DNA of 64,000 nucleotides, taken from the NCBI GenBank assembly GCA_963942565.1, contig OZ012695.1, positions 12,775,348-12,839,347 on the forward strand, given 5' to 3'. Numbering within the stretch: the first letter of the stretch is position 1; each line of letters opens with the position of its first letter. Below are positions 38,801 to 51,200 of the stretch, piece by piece. Position numbers and translations under genes: made by a program. Under the pieces are notes generated by a model, which made no database searches, was not told where the DNA came from, and saw nothing but the letters and a program-made list of their open reading frames with translations. Source of the DNA: Maea johnstoni. Its lineage: Eukaryota > Annelida > Polychaeta > Spionida > Magelonidae.

Positions 38801-39757
38801 GACATAAATTTGCTTCTACTGTAAATGGTTATAGTATAATGTTAACCCTTCCAATGCTGAGGCTACTTTCGTCCAAAGCACAAGGACACAAGGATTTTTG
38901 AAAACCATCTAAACCTTGTCATGTTGGTATTCGTGGGATAGATCTAGCTGAGCACTCTCAGTTGTTCCAGGGATTCAGTCATTTTTCTAGGTTTTGTGCA
39001 TCGTTTTGTATTGACCAAATTAGTCATCAGCAGCATAAAGGTTAATTCTAATTTCTTTTCTCAGGATTCGCTGGAAGGCTCAGTTATAGGTGGTACTCCT
39101 TTATTATCCTTGCCAAAACTACCGTCCAAATTACCACCTAATATGAAGGTAAGTGGAATGAAGAGAAGTTAGGAATATTGGAGGTTGGATTGTGTAACTC
39201 CTCACAAGCATCAGATATATTCATACCTTAGGTTATTCATATCTTCAAGCATAAAGAAAATTTTTGTATGATTGATATCCTGAATAATTGTTGGTTATAA
39301 ATAAATAGTATTATGATAGTGATCATCTTTCTTAAAATGTATTAAAATGGCAAATGTTTTTACCGTAGGCAATTAGTAACTTTTCTTAAGATATGCATGC
39401 CTGTAGCACCTAAAACTGAGTATTTTATGGAAAATGTTTGAAGGGGAAATGTTGATGTTGATTAGAACTCAACCCACACATCTTCTTCAAATATTCTAGG
39501 AGTTTATACTTAATTTTAAAGGTATTTTCAAAAATATCATAGGTCCAGACAAAAAGTGATAAAGATTGCTATAGGCCTTACGTGTGCTTGGTTAGCATAT
39601 ATTTTGTGAATATACAAATTTTGAAGTCATTTTCCAAATTATCATAACATTCAGACAATACTTGTTGGGGATCACTCAAAAAATGCTGGTGTCAGTTCTC
39701 AGTTTTGGTATTGTTATAATGATAATAATAATGATGATAATAATAATAATGATGATA

Positions 39758-39792
<35 letters not shown>

Positions 39793-40402
39793 AAAAATAA
39801 TAATAATAATCTTTATTTCATGAGGGTAACACAGTCAAATACAGCATTTGATTTTCGCTGTGGGCCTCATATTAAGGGATTATACCTTTCATGCTTCACG
39901 CCACCGAGTTAAAAATTGTTCTTCAAGGTATAGTTTCTTGAATGATGAGAGATCTGTAAATGATACTTCCTTGATTGTCTCTGATGTACATTTTTCTTGT
40001 TTCTTCACAGCTTGCCAAAGACATACGAGACCCGTTACAGATCGCCATTGAACAAATTAATGATGACACGCACGGCTTACCGGATTATTTAAAAAATGTA
40101 AGTCGTAGGTGATATGTTGAACAAATGTTATTATTTATAAACCTGTAGATGTATGTATGTTAGTTTCATGTTAATGGATTAGAAAAACAGTGGCTATTTA
40201 ATATTCATACCTTGGTCTGATAAAAGTGGCAACTGTACCATCTCCAAACATTCCAATTGCCTAAAAGTTGACTAGTAAAATGTAATCCATTAAACTAAAA
40301 CAGATATGGCGAAAAATGTATTACTATCACAACCTGAATAATTTCAACATTAGGTTAGTACATAATTATGAATATTTTTATTTTTGACTTGTCGCATTAT
40401 AT

Positions 40403-40487
<85 letters not shown>

Positions 40488-43400
40488 AACACAACTTGTG
40501 GATCATTGGTGGACTATGTACCAAGTCCCACAGTTTTAAGGAGAAGAAGAGGAAGAATGACGAAAAACGATAATGGGAATCTTTCTTTCAAAAACGATAA
40601 TTTTGTTTTAGAATGTAATGACAATAATATAAATGATGTTAATGATAATGGTTTCTGGCCGCATCAGGCCCACAGGAAGCCATCTTACTCTATCTGTTTA
40701 TGACGTGCCCTTCATGTTGTTTTGTTCAGGATGAGCCGTTAATGATGTATCATCAGCCGCCCTCACCGCCAAGAAAGACGTCCCCGATCACGCAGCACGG
40801 CCAATCAGATAAACTAACGGTGGTGGACGTCCATCCTGCCCCCGTTACTGTGAAGGTAAATACAAGGAATAAATACTGCACATGGCTTTATGATCACAAA
40901 CCTTTTTGTTTGTGCTCATTGTGGCCAGTTAATTAACCCATTCACACTCAGAGATCCTCTGGAAAGTATCGTCTGCTACTTTCATACTTTTCAAAATAAC
41001 TTTGGAATAAAGCATAAGTTCACAAAATAGTTGAAGGAAGTTGTTGTTTGACATCTCTCTAACATTTTACCTTCAATTATTTTCCAAAAAATGCTTTTGT
41101 TAGAAAAATATTTCCAAAATTGTCAGGCCTGTTTTGGCCGCTCTGAGCATTAATGGGTTAAACAGATTCAGAGTTTCTCATAAGCATTAAATGCTGGGTA
41201 CTTAATGTTAATGGGTTGTAAAAGCACTATTGATATTTGCTCACTCATTACATTATACAAATTTAATATTTATAGATTCTACTTCAGGCATTTTAAAGCT
41301 TATAAAAGGATTTACATGTTTTTCATTTTATACATTTATGTTTATCCAAGTGTCCAAAATTGGTGATCCGAATTAACTGTAAGTGCAATCAATTTCCCTT
41401 TGTCACTATACTGCAATATGCACTCTACTTGAATGTATTAAATGGCTAATGCACATAGGAAGAGGTTGACATTATGTAGAAATTTTAGACCATAACATTT
41501 GGGTGACATCAGTTAGAGCTTTGAATGTGTCCCTTAATGTGTTCCTGGGAAAAGATGTCCAACTTTTTTTTTCTTGTGCTCACTTGCAGCATAACAAACG
41601 TTTAACCCTTCTAATGCTGAGGCTACATTCTGCCAAATCACAAGAACGCAAAGATAAAAAAAAAACACATCTAAACCCTGTCATCGCTGAGTACTCTCAG
41701 ATGAGTACCAATGTGCCAGGGTTCCAGTCATTTCTTGGGTATTTTGGGTCATTTTGTATCGGCCAAATTAGCAACCAGCAGCATAAGGGTTAAAATGAAA
41801 TATGATTTTTTAAAGACCTTGTATCTTTTTTTCTTCACCCCAGGGCTATGAGGATACCCGAAGCCCCAGCGAAGATAGCGGGGTAGAGATGAACGGACAT
41901 AGCAACCACAGCAGCGAAACGGCCAGTCTACCAACGCCACCTAGCAGGTAAGAAATACACCAACCACTGACGAGGCTTTGAATTATTTCTTCATGAAGTA
42001 CCATCATCATGGATATAATTTGTATTTAGAATTATGTTTGATGGTATGTGAGATGTGGCTTGAATGGGTTATAGATATTGCATGGTACCTTGAGGAATTT
42101 CCCTAATATGTTATACTGTACATATAATATTGTAAGTGGATGGTGCAGGTAACGTTTGTTTTGTGTGATTGAAAAACATTAAATTACACAACTATTTTGA
42201 TAATTATCAGACCCTGCTTTATTCTTAGGTATTTTCATAAGTATTATGTATCTAGATGATACTTTCAAAGGGAACATTTTAGGGGTATTTTAAGGGGCAT
42301 CATGGATGGGTAAAGGGTGTTTATGCAACCAACATCTATTTTTCATACCTCAATGCCACCCTCTAACTCTTACTCTTACTGCTCTCTCTCTCTCTATTTA
42401 GTGCTTCCTATCATGATAATATCAGGAAAAAGAGGTTGGTTTTGATGCCCTACCCTCCCCCTCCCTCCCTTCCCATCAGATTCCCAACCCTTACCCCCCA
42501 ACCCCCACAGAACTGCCACTAATTCAGCACTAGTTACTCTCTTTCTCGCTCTCTGTGTAAATATGTATGAAGCTCACCACCAACATGTTAAGAAAATGTC
42601 ACAACATGTGATGCACCAATTAAATTTATCTACAGGAAAGATCTATAAACAAAATTTAATTTTGTTTATAGATCTTTCCTGTAGATAAAGCAGTTATTGC
42701 AATTACCTACTTTGAATTCACACCACAAGCTCACTTTGACAAACTCCTGCAAATTTAAACAATTATGAAATGTTTTCCAATCTACAGTATATCACAATCT
42801 GTTTATCGTCTTAGTGTGCCACAGTTTCCAATCTATGAAAATTGGGACGTCAACCCCATTTCTGCCACTGGTTTAGAGTCGCAAGAGGGGATTTGAAAAG
42901 GTAATAGTTAACCTTTTACTGGAGGGCTGGGGGGGGGGGGGGCTGAAGGTGTCGGATGGGTGCTTTGAACCCCTTTTTCTTGCATTCATCAGTTCATCTA
43001 TTTTGACAATTGTTGTCTGAATCTGTGACACTTTTGAAAATAACATTAAAATCAATCAAAATCTACAAAATCATTGGAGGAGATTGTTATCAACATTTCT
43101 ACCTCAAATATTTTCTTGTTGATGATGTTGATATTCCTCTGGCGACAAACTTATTACAAAAATAGTCAGGGCAGTTTTGGGCACGACAGGCATGAATAGG
43201 TTTAATTTACAATTTTAGTAAGAATGACTATTTGTCTCTAAGTCAGGCTAAAAATGGACACCTTACCTTCAAATCATCTACCTACTGTACTTGATAGAAT
43301 GGTTGATTATGTAGATAACACATTCAAGTGGTTAGATTTGACACTAGGGATGATAACCACCTTCACGTTCTAGCTAAATCAGCTTCATTTGTCTTTTTCA

Positions 43401-45206
43401 ATCCATGTACGGTTTTGTTTCCTTGAATGAACAATACAGATCATTCATCTGAATCTAACATGTTGTGTTGTTCCCAGTTTTGTATTGCTTCTACATCAAG
43501 TCATTCCCACATAGTTGTGATTTCACTTGTTAAGGATGCCTGCACCAGTATTATTTTTGATGGTGTTCTGATTAAGATGTCTTTCAAATATTTTCCCATT
43601 ACTATGCTTTCGCCTGAAAGATTTCACCAAATTTGTCAGGTTGCGTGTGGCCGCTTTGAGCATTAATGGGTTAGATAACCACTTAGCCCCAAAACATATT
43701 TGCCTATAATACCACATTCTTACTTTTCAGAATTTCACTTGAACAACAAAACTCATTTTATTATCAGCCTGAATTAGTAATCTGTGTCAAGCTTATCTTA
43801 CGCATAATGATCTGCATATGACTCCATCTGGTGGCTAATTTGGAAACTAATTTGAAATCGCCTAGGCAATACAACCGATTCTCTTTTATATATACCAGGT
43901 TTACCCAGTAGTGTACTTGGATAAAATTTCATTACGGATAAGGAATATTCATATTAAAAACCTATATATGCTTCTTCATATTTAATTGATCCAAAATTTC
44001 AGTCTGAAAACTAAAAAAATATCCTACCTAGTTTAACTTGCATGAGTTGAAAAAGAAACCGAAAGTATTCAAATGTTGTATTTTCTTTCAGGGTAACTGT
44101 TTCCCCGCAGCAGCCAGTCATCATCAACGACATCATCGAGGAGAACTCGTGGGTGACGGATGTAGAGGAGACCTGCGTCAAAACGCCGATCCTGCCAGAC
44201 GATAGGTCGCCTCCTGAACCAATCAGAATGCTTCCAGAGAGTTCTCGCATCGAGCGACGGCCGAGCGTGGACAGCATAGCGACGGACTCAAATAGTTCCA
44301 ATAGCGGGGTATGTAGAAAGAGTTTTTAACCCATTTGCCCATCCAATCCTGAGGCTACTTTGCATAAGGGCGCAAAGATTTTTGGAAACCAACTCTGTCA
44401 TGTTGTTATTCATTGGATAGCTCTCGCTGAGAACTATCCGATGAGTACCCATGTGCCAGGGTTTCAGTCATTTTTGTTTGTTTTTTAAATCATTTTGTAT
44501 TGGCCAAATTAGCCACCACCAGCATAAATTAATAAACAGATAAGCCTGTAGATCTCCCAATGACTTGTGTCATCTGGAACTATATGTTACATTCGAGAAT
44601 AACTTCGTCATTTAGCAAAATTAGAATGATCTTTGAAAGAGATTTGTTTCTTAGCTTCTGGTAAACATTTTCCTTCAGATAATTTCTGAAAATTGAAGAG
44701 AGGTGTCACCAAAGTAGTTCAATGGTTTGGATGCTACAGGCTTGATCAGGTCAACCCTTATGCTGCTGGTGGCTAATTTGGCCAATACAAAATTATGCAA
44801 AACCTAGGACTGGTATTGACTTGATATTTTTAGGCTCGAGATTGGCATCACTATTATTATAATACCGATCCCAATTCCGAGCCTTAGCGTCGTTTTGGCA
44901 GTTGCTGGGATTTATTTATATCTATGCATCATCATCATACATTATTTACATCTACCACAATGATTTGATTTTCATTGAGGGCCTCATAATACAGATATGT
45001 ATTTTTCCCCATGGCAATCTCATTTGAATGATAAGATAGATGGTGCCACTTTAATTTTCAATTAAATCCTAATTCAGATTCATAATATATATATTTATAT
45101 ACATTTGAAGATTCTTTGTCAGGTGTTATAGGGCATATGGGTATTAGAGTTTTCAAATAATAATGATAACAACAATAATAAAGATGATAATAATAATAAT
45201 AATAAG

Positions 45207-45265
<59 letters not shown>

Positions 45266-48200
45266 CTTTATTTCATGAAGTTAATACAGTAAAATACATG
45301 GTTAGGCTATTAATGAATAGAAAAATGTATATCTCACACATTTCAGTCTACATGGTTGTAAATCCTTTTTCAAGGCATTGGCATTTCCATATTTTGGGGG
45401 AAAGTTCTCTGTAAGTGATAGTGAATATGCAATGATAGGTGAATGAATGCCGGCAGCATACAAACGAATGTGACTTTTAAGCTTTATTCTCACATACGGC
45501 AAACACTAATTGCGTAAATGGTTGCCGGGATGGGCCATTATCTGCCGGGTGTCCCGGAGTGAGAGCCGGTCTCCTGGAGTGAGTGTGCCGACACTACAAT
45601 ATAAACTTCCTGGTTGCCGGAGTGTCAGCTTGTTCGGGTGTTTGAGCTGAGAGGGCCATATTAATGGGAGTTTTATAGTTACTCTCCAGTGTTAAGTACC
45701 ATTTAGAAGTACTCATCTTAGGATCGAGTTGTATTGACATGCCATTGCCGGATCGAACAAAGGTGACTGCTTCGAATCACAGTTGTTCGGTCCGTCTCGA
45801 TACCAGCACTAGCAAAACCCCTTAAAAATGACTAAAAATGAGTACTAACATGATAGGGTTTAGATCATTTTCAAAAACCTTTGCGCCCTCTTGCTTTGGA
45901 AAAAAGTAGCCTCAGCATTGGAAGGGTAAACCTTAAAAAAGATTTCAATCAAAATTTTACTGCAAAAAAGACCACCATGGGGATGGATAGCTGATCAGTG
46001 GTACATACTAGCAGGTAGAGTGCACTGCAATTTATTAAAAATCTATGACAATTTTTCCTTCCCTCTGTGGGAATTAATTTTAGGGCTGGTTTAACCCATT
46101 AATGCTTAAGAGCTACTCTTGAAAAGTTGTCGTCTGGGTCTTTGATACTTTTGACAATAACTTAGAAATTAAGAATGCTTCTAGAAAATATTTGAAGGAG
46201 ATTTGTTGGAAATGTTCGGATGAACTAGAGCTGCACTCACGGAGGGAGATCAACTCATGAGCTCACCACCCGTTTGACTCGTGAGCTCATGAGCTCACGG
46301 ACATTGCAATTCTCCAAAGAAATACTTACTTTCCAGCCCAGCTATTGAAAAATAAATATTTCTTGGTGGAGATTTATTAACATTGCCATGTTTATTTAAT
46401 TTATAAACGTGCTGACGAGGTACAGAGGTCAGTATAACACTCAACACCATGTGAATGTATATATTGGAGATTGTAAAGAAGACATGACAGCGATAGGCAG
46501 TTATGTATGTTAATAATATGTGTTAGGTGCTCTGTGTTACGTTTGTGTTCCTAACATAGACAAGCTCACGATTTGAACATTTCAGCTCGAGCTCGGCGAG
46601 TTTGCCCCAGGGCTCGAGCCACTCGAGTTCGTGAGTGGTGAGTGCAGCTCTAGGATGAACATTTCCCCTTCAAATATTTTCCCAAATATGCTTCTAGATA
46701 AAAGATTTCACCAAAATCATCAGGCTGTTTTGGCCGCTATGAGTATTAATGGGTTACCGTAAATTCTCGGAAATCTCGACCGCCCTAGGAATCTCGGCCA
46801 CTATAATTCATCTACAAAATAATTACTGGGGAATCTCCCCACCCCCAATCCATCCAAGGACACATTTTACCAAATGTCGGCCACCCAGCAAATTTCATTG
46901 ATATAACAAAAAACATTTAGATTTCCAAAGTTTGCGATTTATTTAAGATTATAAACGATTGTTTCTAGTGCCCCAATCTGCCAAAACACGATCGTAGCCC
47001 AGGCGTTGTGAGGAGGTGAAAGTTGATGGCTTCGCGAAGATGATGAACGTTTCACAACCCGAGATAAAGTAAAAGTTATCAAATTGGGTTACATTTTACT
47101 GCCCTGTTTGAGCTACCGTGATTAATGCCAGTTCCCATAACTTTCCCATACACAATCAGAAGTTTGTTTGGTTGTATAGATATCTATAGCCGCCGCCGGA
47201 ATCTCACCGAATGACCGATAACCTGATAACTGACAAGTCATGTTTGCTACAGTTTCACTGTTGACAGCTGAGAGAGGTAATCAATTACACTGATAAGAAC
47301 CGCCACTTGCCAGCTTAATCTGCTCTCCCACGAGATTATATGCTTTTCTGGGGCCCTTATTGCATCTGATTATACATCATTACATGTATTTATAAGTACA
47401 TCGCCAAATTAGCGGCATGGCGTCGTCAGCAACCGATTCACCAATATACAATTATTCCTGCCATGTGCCCATAGCTTGGCCGGTATATACCGGCACATGT
47501 CAATCGTTCGCCCTATGTGTGAAATAACAAACACAGCCATTTGACTCGTAACGATCGAAGTATAATCATGCGTAATTGGCGTGTGGCACCACAACATATA
47601 AGGTAGGCACATTCCTTTATTAGTATATATAGCAGAGGAATGACAAGTCAGGTAGGTGGACAATAAGAATTTTGTGGGGTAAAATTGTGTTCTTGTGTAT
47701 GAAGTAAGCGATTGATTTTCCATCTAGCTTTCGTTTCAATTGATAATATCGGCGAATTTCGGCCACGGTGCCTAAGCTTTGATCGCTATTTTCACAAAAT
47801 TTCGGCCACCATCAGCCAACGAAAATCGTAATTAATAAAAAGTGTCCGATATTTGCGAGAATTTACGGTAAGCAGGTTTTGTCCAAATACAGGTGGTTAG
47901 GCAAGGAGCTGTATTTGAATATTGCTCTATTACAACAAGCTGCATGAGAATAAATCTGACTATAACCTAGCGATATTTGACTTACTGAAGAATTGGAGTT
48001 ACCTAGCCAAGGTAGCGAAACATTGGTGAGTGCAATGCTGAGTTCACATTCAGTGCATAACAGCTCAATAATGGGGCTTTTAAGTGAAATGATAGCTGAT
48101 AATGACGAGGTCCCTGGCATGTGTCTAGATGGCCTTTTATCTCTTACTTCTGTAGTGGCTCAGCTCTGCATGTGGTATCATATGACACTTATCATCATGC

Positions 48201-51200
48201 ACATACTGGTTCTCTTTATCATCGCTATTATTAATGTTGTCTTCAATATCACCACCTTCAACATCATCATCATCATCCTAATTATCATCCGAATCATCAT
48301 TATCATCATCATCATCATCATCAGCATCATCATTATTAATTATCGTCTCCTCAGACTAATGTTACATATAATTATACCAATTATTAACCCCGATCAAAAA
48401 ATCCTTTTATGTTGTACCTCTTAACCCTTCCAATGCTGAGGCTACTTTCAACCAAAACACAAGAACGCAAAGATTTTTGAAAACCATCTAAACCCTTTCA
48501 TGTGGGTATTAATTGGATAGCCCTTGCTGAGTACTCTTAGATGAGTACCCAGGTGTCAGGGTTTCAGTCGTTTTTCAGGTTTTTAGAATCATTTTGTATT
48601 GGCCAAATTAGCCACTAGCATAAGGGTTAACCCATTCATTCAAGTAGCACCCCAAAATGTCTGTTTTGCTTCAGGGAATATCTCATAAAATAGTTCAAGG
48701 TGAATTGTTGATCGAAACTCTACTCTAATGGGTTAATGTGGCCTCCATGAGAATACATACCTAAAATTAACCCCTGATGCATAAGCAACTCAGCTCAAAT
48801 ATCTAATAGTTAATGGGTTAATACAGCACTCAGCTGTCTCATAGGAGTACAAGTTGAAATTAACCCTCTGATGCTTAGGTAACTCAGCTGAAATTTCTGA
48901 TAGTTTTGGGTTATTATAGCCTTCACTCTGCCGTGACTCATATGAACACAGCTAAGATTAACCCCCTGATACTTTAAGGTAACACAGCTAAAATACATGC
49001 ATGATAGTTGATGGGTTAATGTGGCATCCAACCAGCTTTGTCTCATAAGAATACACAGCTTATATACCTGGCAGTTAATGGGTTATCAAAGCCTCCACTG
49101 AGGAGTCTAGATATGTGACATTAACACCTGATGCAGATATCAGGTGTGTGATTACACATGCTGATGGTCACATGATAGGTCTATATTTATACTCATGAAA
49201 TATAGTTTGCTCTCATATTTCCTTTATGATTCTTTTATCAAGAAAATATAGATTATCATGACCCTGAAAGTGTTGATTTATCTTCTTGCTGCTCAATCTC
49301 ACGAGGCGGCGTGTGCTATTATAGTGGCATGTGAAATTGACGTGTGATGCATGTGGTTTTTACTGCTGAAATTCGCACATAGTTAAGTGCAGGTGTGAGC
49401 AGCCTCCTGCAGGCAGGAGCTTAGCCTGCTTCTCGGACTGAGTTAGGTGTAATGCCAAGCCATCATCACTACTGGGTGTTAAGTAGGTGTGATGTCTTCC
49501 TTAACCTATAGATGGCAGCACTGTTTTTAAGTTGCAGTTTGAAACTTACAGACGACAGCTCGAAGTGTGTCCCCCTTGAGGATTTATTAAGAACTATACC
49601 TGTGAAGTCGACTCAGGTTACAGGTCCAAATATTTTGGTGACCGTGATTCGATAATAGCTAAGGCACTACTATACTAGCCTTTATTGCAATAGTTAAGAC
49701 CAAGATCTATCAATAGACAGCCTTGCTAAATGGAGTTCACTGGTTTTGAAATGCAATTTGTATCAAAAATAATTCAATTGAAATATATGATAGGCTCAAT
49801 TGCTTTGTGAAAATTTCTCAGAAAAAAAGTGCTTCAAGTTTTTGCTTTGTTGCGACAATGGGACAGTTGGACACCCCTGGATTAGTGAGACTAATGTAAT
49901 AGCCAGATAACACAGACTTGTAGCAAGTCTAGCAGGAGCTGGGCAGCGCGTGTGTGGCTTCTGCGGAGTGGGTGTGGTCATAGCTGCTGCTGCTGAGGTA
50001 GGGAGCAGCTCATCATATGAGTGTGAGCAGAGCATGTGTGCTGTCCTGTAGTGCACCTACTCAGTAGATGGAATACTCTCAGATCTCTTCACACCTGAGG
50101 TTAGCTGGGCATCATATCAGCAGAGCATGCGTGCATGCTGCTCTGTGGTGCGCCTACTGCAGATGGAATACGCTCTGATCTATTCCCACCTGTAGGCAGA
50201 CCTCTTAATGTTGAACGTGGTGAACTTGCTATTATCAATGGAATATTTTATACCACTATTACACGCTTACAAACATGCATGTGGTGGATGTGAACTCTCA
50301 AATGTACTTATTCTTCTTCTTCCGGTGTACCACCAAACTGGTGGAGATGAGTGCCTGTTAGAAAGAAAAGTAGGAGAATATGACGGCAACGAGTTAATTT
50401 GTTAGGGTGTCAAAAACCTGACCTCTATTTAGATTGTAGATAGAGACTCGAGACTATGATAAATACTTTCATTTAGACACTCCTGATCTGTGATAGAAGG
50501 AATACTTTCAAATTGATCCAAGCCTTTACCTTTGTTGTAGAATTATTTTAAACAGGACATATTTATTTTCGAACCTGCAAAGTTTGATAACTTATTTATG
50601 CTTAAACAATTCTTAACCTAAAATAGGTATTTAAACTATTCTCTATTCACTCAACAGTATTGAGTAGTGAACGTTTGAGCCAGATTCATCTTAACTGGCT
50701 CAACAGTATTGAGTAGTAAACGTTTCAGCCAGATTCATCTTAACTGGCTCAACAGTATTGAGTAGTAAACGTTTCAGCCAGATTCATCTTAACTGGCTCA
50801 ACAGTATTGAGTAGTAAACGTTTCAGCCAGATTCATCTTAACTGGCTCAACAGTATTGAGTAGTAAACGTTTCAGCCAGATTCATCTTAACTGGCTCAAC
50901 AGTATTGAGTAGAACACACTCGAGCTGGTCTCATATTTCCTTTGGTAATATATCTCATATCATATGTAGCTAATATCACATGGAGTCTTATGGAACTGAC
51001 ACAGCATAACAATAAAAGATGGAGGCAGGTGATTCCTGTTGCCATGACAACCTAACAATGAGGATGATTGAGGATGGATTCATGGAAGTGTGTTCTGAAA
51101 TGAAAGTCATCTCTTCTGCGGGTGATTTTCGTTGACGTCAGGCAGTTTATATTGCGCTCACATGGATAGGTGCAGTGACATTTACGGTATGGTAATCGCT

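Larger units (their letters stand above)
44751..45930 (-). mobile_element. family A MITE, copy A10, split by a hAT element
   Basis: TCAACCCTTATGCTGCTGGT (left) and GTAGCCTCAGCATTGGAAGG (right) are the two ends of one reverse family A copy. A 1-kb element separates them with a duplicated GCAAAACC. Part of the right half is missing. Confidence 0.75.

Noticed and set aside
47993-48424. 143-codon Ile-rich frame with apparent membrane segments
   Set aside because: Most of it is the ATC/ATT microsatellite; the hydrophobic stretch is composition, not a protein.
50650-50912. CRISPR-like array of 49-bp repeats
   Set aside because: Head-to-tail identical units without unique spacers: a minisatellite.
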